In this document: piece after piece, positions 37,418 through 45,804 of the stretch
How positions within the stretch are numbered: position 1 is the stretch's first letter
How the letters are laid out: each line of letters starts with the position of its first letter
Assembly (NCBI GenBank): GCA_947626595.1
Contig: CANQST010000007.1
Span: forward strand, 1 to 45,804
Source: an uncultured Bacilli bacterium
GTDB taxonomy: Bacteria; Bacillota_I; Bacilli_A; RF39; UBA660
Direction of reading: 5' to 3'
DNA length: 45,804 nt
Notes under the pieces: generated by a model
The model's database searches: none
Seen by the model: only the letters and a program-made list of their open reading frames with translations
What the model was told of the DNA's origin: nothing
Translations under genes and position numbers: made by a program

Positions 37418-38059
37418 GTGGTGGTAGAAATGAATACTTTAGTCCAAGATATTAGAGTAAACCTTGAAGATACTCAATATACTACTATAGAAAAGTTATA
37501 CTATTATACGCATTTCTTGACTAAGTCATTTTTACTTGCTGTTTTTGCGTTAATTATTTTAGTACTATTTTGTTTGACATTTTATTTTGGAGATTTAATG
37601 TATAGTGTTAAGAGTGGTAACTATAAAGGACCTATACTTAGTGCTTATGTAATTGCTTCTCCTAGTATGGTACCTACTATTAAGGTAAATGATGCAGTAA
37701 TTATTAAAAGAGTTAATAATGATTTATTAGAAGTAGGAGATATAATTACTTTTAAGAATGAAGATTTAAATGTTAATGGATATACAATTACTCATAGAAT
37801 TATAGGTAAAGAAATGACTTCTAATGGAGATTTTGTTTATTATACTAAGGGTGATAATAATACTAGTGAAGATAGAGGTATTGTTAAAGAAGAAGATATC
37901 TATGGAAAGGTAGTATTGAAGATACCTAAAATTGGTTTTATACAAAACTTCTTGGAAAAACCAATTGGTTTCTTTATAAGTATTTTAATACCAATGTTAG
38001 TTATTATTGGTGTTAAGGTATTTAAAGTTATGAAGAGTAATAAAGGACTTAGTGTTTAA
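37418..38059 (+). CDS. Signal peptidase I, SipW/ER-type
   Basis: IASPSMVPTIKVNDAVIIKRV; ITHRIIGKE; YTKGDNNTSEDRGIVKEEDIYGKVV. Confidence 0.88.
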   Translation: MVVEMNTLVQDIRVNLEDTQYTTIEKLYYYTHFLTKSFLLAVFALIILVLFCLTFYFGDLMYSVKSGNYKGPILSAYVIASPSMVPTIKVNDAVIIKRVNNDLLEVGDIITFKNEDLNVNGYTITHRIIGKEMTSNGDFVYYTKGDNNTSEDRGIVKEEDIYGKVVLKIPKIGFIQNFLEKPIGFFISILIPMLVIIGVKVFKVMKSNKGLSV

Positions 38060-38113
38060 GTTCTTTTTTCTTTTGAAAAAATTAGTTATAATAAATACAT
38101 AAGTGGTGATTTT

Positions 38114-38932
38114 GTGGAAAAGTATAATGTTAAGTTTAAAAAGAAATTGGGACAGAACTTTTTGAAAGATATGAGAGTTGTTTCAAAAATAGTAGATGTA
38201 GCTTCTTTAGATAATACTTCTTTAGTAATAGAAGTTGGACCAGGTGGCGCTATTATGACGAAGGAGTTAGCTAAAAGAAGTAAAAATGTTATGGCTTATG
38301 AGATAGATACGGATTTAAAGAGTGAGTTGGAGGAGAAATTAAAAGATTTTTCTAATGTGGAAATTTTATTTAAGGATTTTTTATTAGCTGATATAAGTAA
38401 AAATATAGAAAAATATGAATATGATAAATTATTTTTTATAAGTAATGTTCCTTACTATATAACGACACCTATTATTTTAAAGTTAATTAATAGTGGAATT
38501 TCTTTTGAAAAAATAGTTATGATGGTTCAAAAGGAAGTAGGAGATAGATTTTGTAGTAGTTGCGGAAGAAAAGAGTATGGTTCAATTAGTGTTTTATTAA
38601 ACTATTTTTATGATATAAAGAAAGAATTCTTTGTTTCAAGAAAAGAATTTGTACCGGAACCTAATGTTGATAGTATAGTTATTTCTTTTACGGAGAAGAA
38701 AGAAAAGCTAGAAGTAGCTGACTTTAGTTTCTTTGAAAGAATAGTAAGAGATAGTTTCCAATTTAAGAGAAAGAATATTAGAAATAATTTAAAAAGCTAT
38801 AATTTAAAAATAGTAGAAGAAGTTTTAAATAAATATAATTTTGATTTAAATGTTAGGGCTGAAGCTTTAAGTTATGAGATATTTGTTGATTTAGCTAATA
38901 GGTTATATTTTTCCTACAAGTTGAGGAATTGA
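38114..38932 (+). CDS. ksgA: 16S rRNA dimethyladenosine transferase RsmA/KsgA
   Basis: KKLGQNFLKDMRVVSKIVDVA; VIEVGPGGAIMTKELA; ISNVPYYITTPII. Confidence 0.97.
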   Translation: MEKYNVKFKKKLGQNFLKDMRVVSKIVDVASLDNTSLVIEVGPGGAIMTKELAKRSKNVMAYEIDTDLKSELEEKLKDFSNVEILFKDFLLADISKNIEKYEYDKLFFISNVPYYITTPIILKLINSGISFEKIVMMVQKEVGDRFCSSCGRKEYGSISVLLNYFYDIKKEFFVSRKEFVPEPNVDSIVISFTEKKEKLEVADFSFFERIVRDSFQFKRKNIRNNLKSYNLKIVEEVLNKYNFDLNVRAEALSYEIFVDLANRLYFSYKLRN

Positions 38933-39145
38933 TAAAAAATGGAATTAACATAGATACAAAAAGATTTAGTCAATATGCTGACATTTATTTTCAATAGTAA
39001 ATTATATAGTAAAAAATAAGAATAATATCAACAATCAAATGGCAATGAAGAAATTGTTAGATATGTTAGATAAAATGAACAGCAAATGGTTCTTTTTCTT
39101 TTGTCATAATTTTTTTCTTTTAACATAAACTTTATTGGTGATTTA

Positions 39146-39928
39146 ATGAATTTAAAAATAGGAGATTTAGTTACTAGAATATCTCATGAACATGATATTT
39201 TATTTAAGATACTTGAAATAAATGGTAATATTGCTTATTTAAAGGGAGTTGATTTAAGACTTTTAGCAGACAGTACTTTAGGAGATTTAGTTATTTCTAA
39301 ACAAGAAGAAGCTAGAGAAGATGGTAAGATTATAGAAGAAAATTTACGAGGATTAAATATTGATAGGAGTAAGTATTTTTATTTACCTGGAAAGATTTTA
39401 CATATTGATGGTGACGAAGAGTATCTTGATAGGTGTATGAGTTTTTATAAAAGGATGGGTGTTAAAGCTAATGGGCTTACTTTAGTAGAGTCATCTATTT
39501 CTTCTAAGATACTTGATTTAATTAAAGAATATCGTCCAGATATTATTGTTATTACGGGACATGATGCTTATTATGCGAAGAAAAATGATACTAAAAATTT
39601 AGATAATTATCAAAATACTAGTAATTTTATAGCTGCTATTAAAGAAGTAAGAAAGTACGAAAAAAGTCAGGATAAGTTAATCGTTATAGCAGGGGCTTGT
39701 CAGTCTAATTATGAGGAGTTGATTAAAGCTGGCGCTAATTTTGCATCTAGTCCTAAGAGAATAAATATTCATGCTTTGGATCCAGCTATTGTAGCAACAT
39801 CTTTGGCTTTATCAGATAGAAATAAAAGTATTGATTTAATTGGAGTAATTGAAAAGACTAAGTATGGTAGTGATGGTATGGGTGGTTTGATTACTAATGG
39901 TACTATGTATGTGGGGTATCCAAGATGA
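39146..39928 (+). CDS. yabG: Sporulation-specific protease YabG
   Basis: GDLVTRISHEHDILFKI; GKILHIDGDEEYLDRCM; PDIIVITGHDAYY; IAGACQSNYEELIKAGANFASSPKRINIHALDP. Confidence 0.94.
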   Translation: MNLKIGDLVTRISHEHDILFKILEINGNIAYLKGVDLRLLADSTLGDLVISKQEEAREDGKIIEENLRGLNIDRSKYFYLPGKILHIDGDEEYLDRCMSFYKRMGVKANGLTLVESSISSKILDLIKEYRPDIIVITGHDAYYAKKNDTKNLDNYQNTSNFIAAIKEVRKYEKSQDKLIVIAGACQSNYEELIKAGANFASSPKRINIHALDPAIVATSLALSDRNKSIDLIGVIEKTKYGSDGMGGLITNGTMYVGYPR

Positions 39929-40137
39929 CGATAGGTATGGCTAAGAAAGAGGTACTTAATAATAAAGGGAAAAAATGTTCTTTTATATTTAGAGGTTCAA
40001 GAAATCAAGTAGAAGAATTTAGTGGTGTTATTACGGAGATTTATCCTGCTATTTTTATTATAAAATTAGAAGAGGGAAGAGTAAAATCTTTTAGTTATAG
40101 TGATATATTAATTAATAATTTGAAAATTATTAATTAA
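39925..40137 (+). CDS. veg: Veg family protein
   Basis: GKKCSFIFRGSRNQVEEFSGVITEIYPAIFIIKLEEGRVKSFSYSDIL. Confidence 0.92.
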   Translation: MTIGMAKKEVLNNKGKKCSFIFRGSRNQVEEFSGVITEIYPAIFIIKLEEGRVKSFSYSDILINNLKIIN

Positions 40138-40256
40138 TAGTAATTTTCTTCTTTAGATATAATTAATTTATTACGATAAAGCACTTGCAATTTCTTTTAT
40201 ATTAGTATAAAATGTAGTTATAAAGTGCAATTACTTTATAAGGGAGGAATATTCGT

Positions 40257-40538
40257 ATGAAAATTACATCTGTAAATGTACGTAAAATCGAAAAAGAAGG
40301 TTCTCGTATGAAAGGAATAGCATCAGTTTTAATTGATGACAGTTTCGCTGTACACGATATTCGTGTTATTGAAGGTGACAATGGTTTATTTATTGCTATG
40401 CCTAGTAGGAAGACAGCAACTGGTGGTTATCGTGATATAGCTCACCCTATTAATCCTGAAGTTCGTTCTATGTTTGAAGAAGCTATTTTAGAAGCTTACG
40501 AAAATGCAGAAGATGCCCCTGCTGAAGAAGAGGAGTAG
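40257..40538 (+). CDS. spoVG: Septation regulator SpoVG
   Basis: [53 protein letters not shown]. Confidence 0.97.
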   Translation: MKITSVNVRKIEKEGSRMKGIASVLIDDSFAVHDIRVIEGDNGLFIAMPSRKTATGGYRDIAHPINPEVRSMFEEAILEAYENAEDAPAEEEE

Positions 40539-40544
40539 TATTTG

Positions 40545-40572
40545 AAAGCTACCTAGTTGGGTAGTTTTTTTT
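40545..40572 (+). terminator. Rho-independent terminator after spoVG
   Basis: AAAGCTACC-tagttg-GGTAGTTTTTTTT. Confidence 0.8.
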
Positions 40573-40618
40573 CGCATAAATTTCTTTTTTACAGCATATT
40601 ATTTTCTAGGAGGACTTT

Positions 40619-40909
40619 ATGGAAAAAGAAAATAATATAAGTAGTTATAATCATAGTATTAGTTTATTAGAAAGAAAAAACTTAGTTATTACAGGGGTTA
40701 AAAAAATCGATAATTTTGATAATAAAGAATTTCTTTTAGAGACAATTATGGGATACTTAATTGTTAAAGGAGATGGTTTAGAATTAGTTAAGCTTGATAC
40801 TTTAGCAGGTAATGTTACTATTAAAGGACTAATTAATTCTATTAATTATATGGAAGAAAATACAAAAAAGAATAAAGACGAAAGTATACTAAATAGACTG
40901 TTTAAATAA
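40619..40909 (+). CDS. yabP: Sporulation protein YabP
   Basis: HSISLLERKNLVITGVKKIDNFDNKEFLLETIMGYLIVKGDGLELVKLDTLAGNVTIKG. Confidence 0.92.
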   Translation: MEKENNISSYNHSISLLERKNLVITGVKKIDNFDNKEFLLETIMGYLIVKGDGLELVKLDTLAGNVTIKGLINSINYMEENTKKNKDESILNRLFK

Positions 40910-41175
40910 TGAATTTAAAAATACAGATTATAAGTATGCTTTTTTCTTTTCTTTTTGGTATTTTCTTATCTTTTTTAGTTAATTTGAATTATCGATTTCT
41001 TTTTTTAGGTAAATCTATTAGGAAATGTATTTGTAATTTAGTATTTTTTACTATGATGGGAGTAATATACTTTTTCATATTAAAAGGTATTAATGATGCA
41101 ATAATACATTATTATTTTTTACTTTTATTATTACTTGGTTTTTACTTATATTTTGCTTGGAAGAAAAATATGTAA
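40909..41175 (+). CDS. yabQ: Spore cortex biosynthesis protein YabQ
   Basis: Multi-TM, directly coupled to yabP and before divIC. Confidence 0.8.
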   Translation: MNLKIQIISMLFSFLFGIFLSFLVNLNYRFLFLGKSIRKCICNLVFFTMMGVIYFFILKGINDAIIHYYFLLLLLLGFYLYFAWKKNM

Positions 41176-41259
41176 ATATGTTGTAAAGAAAGGGAGAAAA
41201 AGGCTTTAAAAATAAGATAATTTTTAGTATAATGTACCTTGAATAGGTAGGTGAAAGTC

Positions 41260-41553
41260 ATGGCTAAAAAGCAGAAGAAAAAGAAAAGTCACTTTTTACT
41301 TTTAAGTTTTGTGTCTATTTTTGTTATTGTCATTATGACTTTTACTATTGGTAAGTATTGGGTAGAGATATTTGATAAGTACCAAGAGAAGAAAAGTTTA
41401 GAGAAAAAACTTGTTGATTTAAAAGAAGAGGAAGAAAGACTTAGAGTAGATGCTGATAAATTACAAGATCCTGATTATATCGCAAGATATGCTAGGGAAA
41501 AGTATTATTATTCAAAAGATGGAGAATATATTATTAAAATACCTGAAGAATAG
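41260..41553 (+). CDS. divIC: Septum formation initiator DivIC/FtsB
   Basis: Single TM, coiled coil, DPDYIARYAREKYYYSKDGEYIIKIPE. Confidence 0.9.
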   Translation: MAKKQKKKKSHFLLLSFVSIFVIVIMTFTIGKYWVEIFDKYQEKKSLEKKLVDLKEEEERLRVDADKLQDPDYIARYAREKYYYSKDGEYIIKIPEE

Positions 41554-41585
41554 TATTTTGGTTCTTCTTTTTTCTTCTAAGGGAA

Positions 41586-42908
41586 GTGATTTTAGTGATA
41601 AATATTGAAGATATTTTTTTATTTTCTAATAATGATAGAATTGTTGTTGGATGTTCGACAGGGCCAGACTCCATGGCTTTAGTAGATATGCTTTTAAAAA
41701 TAAGAGATAAGTATAATTTATATTTAGTAATAGCTCATGTTAATCATAATGTAAGAAAAGAAAGTGAAATAGAAGAGGAGTTTTTAAGAAATTACTGTTT
41801 AGAAAATAATTTGATTTTTGAAACTATGAAGATAGAAGAATATGGAGACGATAATTTCCATAATGAAGCTAGAAATATTAGATATAATTTCTTTGAAAGT
41901 TTAATACAAAAGTATGAAGCTAATTATTTAATGACAGCCCATCATGGTGATGACTTGATGGAGACAATTTTAATGAGGTTAGTTAGAGGCTCTAATTTGA
42001 ATGGTTATAGTGGTTTTAGAGAAGTTGTTGATATGGACGATTATAAGATTATTAGACTACTTATTAGATTTACTAAAGCTGAATTAGAAGAGTATGATAA
42101 GATAAATAATGTAAAATACTTTATAGATAGTTCTAATAGTAAAGATAAATATACAAGAAATAGATATAGGAAGTATCTTCTTCCTTTCTTAAAAGAAGAA
42201 GATAGTAAAGTACATTTAAAATTTTTAAAATTTAGTAATAATTTACATAATGCTTATAAGTTTATAGAAAAAGAAAGAGATAAGGCTTTAAATAGAGTTT
42301 TACAAGATGGGAAAATATTACTTGATAAGTTTCTTTTAGAGGAAGAGTTTATTCAAAGAGAAATAATATATTATATGTTAAATGAGTTTTATCAAGACGA
42401 TTTAATTTTACTTAATGATAAGCATATTGATTTAATATTTAGCTTAATTAATAGTAAAAAAGCTAATAGTTATGTTAATTTACCTAATGAAGTTATTGCC
42501 AGTAAGATGTATAATGTGTTAGAATTAAAACGTGATACATGTTGTATTACTAGTTATGAAATTGAACTTTCTACTTATTGTTTATTACCTAATAATAAAG
42601 TAATTGAAAGAATAAATGATACTACTGATAATAGTAATAATATATGTAGACTTGATAGTAGTGAGATTAGTTTACCTTTAATTGTTAGGTCTAGGAAATT
42701 AGGGGATAAGATTAAAGTAAAGGGATTAAATGGAACTAAGAAAGTAAAGGATATTTTTATTGATAAAAAGATTGCTTTAGAAAAAAGAGACAGTTGGCCT
42801 ATTGTAGTGGATTCCAAAGGAGAAGTTGTTTGGATTCCGGGGTTAAAGAAATCAAAATTTGACAAAAAGAGAAATGACAGTTATGATATAGTATTGAAAT
42901 ATGACTGA
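41586..42908 (+). CDS. tilS: tRNA(Ile)-lysidine synthetase
   Basis: VVGCSTGPDSMALVDML PP-loop; AHVNHNVRKESEIEEEFL; MTAHHGDDLMETILMRLVRGSNLNGYSGF. Confidence 0.95.
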   Translation: MILVINIEDIFLFSNNDRIVVGCSTGPDSMALVDMLLKIRDKYNLYLVIAHVNHNVRKESEIEEEFLRNYCLENNLIFETMKIEEYGDDNFHNEARNIRYNFFESLIQKYEANYLMTAHHGDDLMETILMRLVRGSNLNGYSGFREVVDMDDYKIIRLLIRFTKAELEEYDKINNVKYFIDSSNSKDKYTRNRYRKYLLPFLKEEDSKVHLKFLKFSNNLHNAYKFIEKERDKALNRVLQDGKILLDKFLLEEEFIQREIIYYMLNEFYQDDLILLNDKHIDLIFSLINSKKANSYVNLPNEVIASKMYNVLELKRDTCCITSYEIELSTYCLLPNNKVIERINDTTDNSNNICRLDSSEISLPLIVRSRKLGDKIKVKGLNGTKKVKDIFIDKKIALEKRDSWPIVVDSKGEVVWIPGLKKSKFDKKRNDSYDIVLKYD

Positions 42909-42922
42909 GGGAGGAATTTCTA

Positions 42923-44893
42923 ATGAATAGTGGTTTAGATAAGAAAAACATAAAGAAAGGGTTATTACCATATTTATTTTTAATAATTATAATGTTAGGT
43001 GTTTACTATACTTTTAGTATTTTAAATAATGATGTAAAAGTTCTAACATATGACGAATTTAATGAGAAATTAGAGAAAGAAAAAATTGAAGAATTAGAGA
43101 TAGTTACTAGAGGTAGTGCTTATACTTATGAAGTTAATGGTAAGCTAAAGGATTCTAAGAAAAATGAGTATTTTACGGCTAGACTTCCATTAAGTGAAGA
43201 GGTAATGAGAAGAATAGTTGAAGCTAGTGGAGAACAGGATTTTAAATTTACGGCTAAGGCTGATCCAGAATCTTCTTCATTTTGGTTACTTGTTATTAAT
43301 GTATTACCTATCTTATTAATAATTGGAGTTATTTTCTGGTTCTTTAATAAGCAACTAGCTGGTAATAAGAGTTCAATGGACTTTGGTAAAAGTAAAGCTA
43401 AATTAAATAGTGATAAAGATAAGGTAACATTTAAAGATGTTGCGGGATTAAAGGAAGAGAAAGAAGAAGTTAAAGAGTTAATTGATTTCTTGAAAAATCC
43501 TAAGAGGTTCCAAAAACTAGGTGCTAGAATACCTAAAGGTGTATTATTATTTGGACCTCCAGGAACTGGTAAAACTTTACTTGCTAAGGCTGTTGCTGGA
43601 GAAGCAAATGTTCCATTTTATTTTATAAGTGGTTCTGATTTCGTTGAGTTATTTGTTGGTGTTGGTGCTAGTCGTGTTAGAGATATGTTCCAACAAGCTA
43701 AGAGAAATGCTCCATGTTTAATATTTATTGATGAAATTGATGCTGTTGGTCGTCAAAGAGGTACTGGTTTAGGTGGAGGTCATGACGAACGTGAACAAAC
43801 ACTTAATCAGTTACTTACAGAGATGGATGGTTTTGGTGCTAATGAAGGTATCATTATAATTGCCGCAACAAATAGACCTGATGTTTTGGATCCAGCTCTT
43901 CTTAGACCAGGTAGATTTGATAGACAGGTTACTGTTAATTTACCAGATGTTAGAGGACGTGAGGAAATTTTGGCAGTACATGCTAGAAATAAGGTTTTAG
44001 CTGATGGAATTACTTTAGAGAATTTGGCTAAGAGAACACCAGGTTTCAGTGGTGCTGATTTGGAAAACTTATTAAATGAAGCTGCGCTTCTTGCTGTTAG
44101 AAGAAATAAGGATGTTATTACAATGAGTGAAATAGACGAGGCAACTGATAGGGTTTTGATGGGACCTGCTAAAACTTCACATAAATATAGTGAAAATGAT
44201 AGAAAGTTAGTTGCTTATCATGAAGCTGGACATGCTGTTATTGGATTAAAGCTTGCTAATGCAAGTGATGTTCAAAAAGTTACTATTATTCCAAGAGGTT
44301 CTGCTGGTGGATATAATATGATGGTTCCAAGTGAGGAAAAATTGTGCTCTACTAAGACTGATTTAATTGAACAAATAACAGGGTTACTTGGTGGTAGAAC
44401 AGCTGAGGAAGTAGTTTTTGGTGAGATAACAACTGGTGCTCATAATGACTTTGAAAAGGCAACTAAGATAGCTAGAGCTATGGTTACTGAGTATGGTATG
44501 AGTGATTTAGGACCTCTTCAATTTGAACAACAAGCAGGTAGTGTTTTCTTAGGAAGAGATTATAATAAGACACAGCATTTTTCTAATGAAGTTGCTAATG
44601 AAATTGATATGGAAATGCGTAAGATTATTAATGAATGTCATAAGAGTGCTACAGAAATTATTAAGAAGAATAGAGACTTACTTAAACTTATTGCTGATAG
44701 CTTATTAGAATATGAGACTTTAACTAAAGAACAAATTGATTATTTAGTTAAACATGGTAAGATGCCAGAAGAAAATGAGGATAATTTAGAGGCTTTATCA
44801 ATTACTAAGTTAAAGGAAATTGCTAAAGAAAGAGGTATTAAGAATTATTCTAAAATGACTAAAGCTGAATTATTAAAAGAATTGGACGTTTAA
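42923..44893 (+). CDS. ftsH: ATP-dependent zinc metalloprotease FtsH with C-terminal Rho_N-like motif
   Basis: [28 protein letters not shown]; tail [32 protein letters not shown]. Confidence 0.97.
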   Translation: MNSGLDKKNIKKGLLPYLFLIIIMLGVYYTFSILNNDVKVLTYDEFNEKLEKEKIEELEIVTRGSAYTYEVNGKLKDSKKNEYFTARLPLSEEVMRRIVEASGEQDFKFTAKADPESSSFWLLVINVLPILLIIGVIFWFFNKQLAGNKSSMDFGKSKAKLNSDKDKVTFKDVAGLKEEKEEVKELIDFLKNPKRFQKLGARIPKGVLLFGPPGTGKTLLAKAVAGEANVPFYFISGSDFVELFVGVGASRVRDMFQQAKRNAPCLIFIDEIDAVGRQRGTGLGGGHDEREQTLNQLLTEMDGFGANEGIIIIAATNRPDVLDPALLRPGRFDRQVTVNLPDVRGREEILAVHARNKVLADGITLENLAKRTPGFSGADLENLLNEAALLAVRRNKDVITMSEIDEATDRVLMGPAKTSHKYSENDRKLVAYHEAGHAVIGLKLANASDVQKVTIIPRGSAGGYNMMVPSEEKLCSTKTDLIEQITGLLGGRTAEEVVFGEITTGAHNDFEKATKIARAMVTEYGMSDLGPLQFEQQAGSVFLGRDYNKTQHFSNEVANEIDMEMRKIINECHKSATEIIKKNRDLLKLIADSLLEYETLTKEQIDYLVKHGKMPEENEDNLEALSITKLKEIAKERGIKNYSKMTKAELLKELDV

Positions 44894-44896
44894 AGC

Positions 44897-45664
44897 TCAA
44901 TTCTTTTCTTTTACAAATATTTTTTGGTTTTTATTCAGATCATTTATTATTTCATTTCTAAATACATAATAAACTTCCAGTGGTACTGATTTTATTTTTT
45001 CTAAATAGCTTTGGTCTAGTAAGAGATCTTTACTAGTAATTGTTGAAATTGGTTTAGCATGTTGCATTAAGTAGTAACCTTCTTTATTAATGATAGCATT
45101 TAATGTACCATCAATTACATATTGTTTTCCTTTTATATTGGCTTCTACCCAACTATGAAGAAAATATGATTTATCGCTGTAGCCATATACGTAGCCTGTT
45201 ACTAATTTATTTGGTATTCCTAGATTTAGTGAAATTGTGTTAGCAAAGTCATAGCACTTTCCAAACCTTCCATCATTTTCAATAAAGGGGAAGGCTTCTT
45301 TAATGGTAGGAAAAAATTCTGATAATTTAATTACTTTTATGGTACCTAGGGTCGTTTCTATATTAAGTTCTGGTACATTTACTTCGCTATTTTCTTTTAT
45401 ATTTACATCTAAAATATATTTCTTTAGATTTTTTAATTCATTTAATAGTTTTAATTTTTTCCTATTTGATATAGTGTCTTTAGTCCACTCGCTAACACGA
45501 TATTTGATATGATAGTCGTCCATTAGAAGGGATGTTGCGCCAAGCTTTTTTAAAAAGCTTACAGCACTTTTTAAGCTTTCTCTATTATAAAGTTTGCAAA
45601 ATTCTTCGTCTATTTGTTGACTTTTATCAAATCTATAAGTAAATAATTCATTGTAGTTTTTCAT
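44897..45664 (-). CDS. Transglutaminase/papain-like fold protein
   Basis: Candidate Cys-His-Asp triad: GKCYDFANTISLNLG, LHSWVEANIKGKQY, VIDGTLN. Confidence 0.65.
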   Translation of the reverse strand: MKNYNELFTYRFDKSQQIDEEFCKLYNRESLKSAVSFLKKLGATSLLMDDYHIKYRVSEWTKDTISNRKKLKLLNELKNLKKYILDVNIKENSEVNVPELNIETTLGTIKVIKLSEFFPTIKEAFPFIENDGRFGKCYDFANTISLNLGIPNKLVTGYVYGYSDKSYFLHSWVEANIKGKQYVIDGTLNAIINKEGYYLMQHAKPISTITSKDLLLDQSYLEKIKSVPLEVYYVFRNEIINDLNKNQKIFVKEKN

Positions 45665-45770
45665 GTTTATCAGTTCCCCTTTAAAAGGATAACATATAAA
45701 ATATTAAAAAGTAAATAAATTTTTTCAAAGAAATCCACAGAAATTGTTGAAAAACTTTTTTTCTTTTCAC

Positions 45771-45802
45771 TTGACATAACCCTAGGGGGGGGGGGGTATA
45801 AT
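45771..45802 (+). promoter_or_regulatory. Candidate phase-variable promoter: TTGACA - 20-bp spacer containing G12 - TATAAT
   Basis: TTGACA 45771-45776, G12 45785-45796, TATAAT 45797-45802. Confidence 0.7.
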
Positions 45803-45804
45803 TT

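Noticed and set aside
41640-41680. STGPDS instead of SGGPDS in the TilS PP-loop as a loss-of-function sign
   Set aside because: Keeps the S-x-G-x-D-S core; the rest of the protein is intact.
1-45804. CRISPR arrays, rRNA, tRNA genes or insertion sequences
   Set aside because: No regular repeat-spacer array, rRNA/tRNA signature or transposase-like ORF was seen; the only regular repeats are the parS/Noc-like palindromes.
1-45804. Mycoplasma-type UGA=Trp recoding
   Set aside because: TGA is used as a normal stop (e.g. rsmI) and core genes read correctly with the standard bacterial code.

Overview
Low-GC Bacillota chromosome segment spanning the replication origin. oriC lies around 11.2-11.74 kb. 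Genes left of it run on the - strand (rpmH, rnpA, yidC, jag, parA, parB, mscS-like, ychF). Genes right of it run on the + strand (dnaA, dnaN, comK-like, recF, gyrB, gyrA, SRP RNA, tadA, dnaX, ybaB, recR, bofA, holB, ricT, rsmI, pth, mfd, spoVT, metS with T-box, tatD, sipW-like, ksgA, yabG, veg, spoVG, yabP, yabQ, divIC, tilS, ftsH). The gene set indicates an endospore-forming ancestry and a possible competence pathway; I cannot assign the species. The most striking non-coding structure is a ~0.8 kb array between gyrA and the SRP RNA gene. It holds six parS palindromes interleaved with four perfect copies of AAATTATTTCCCGGGAAATAATTT, which contains the Noc-binding-site consensus ATTTCCCGGGAAAT. 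Part of it has a ~187-bp repeat period, and a fifth perfect copy lies inside the dnaX reading frame. No noc gene is in the window. Other notable signals: a 12-G homopolymer between -35 and -10 elements at the right edge (candidate phase-variable promoter); a ComK homolog between dnaN and recF whose leader has two interleaved complementary segments; an exported phage-tail-like protein and divergent Xre regulators with shared palindromic operators in the parA-jag interval; a tandem paralog pair next to a SipW-type signal peptidase; and an FtsH with a Rho_N-like C-terminal tail. All calls come from reading the sequence and the supplied ORFs; no database search was run.
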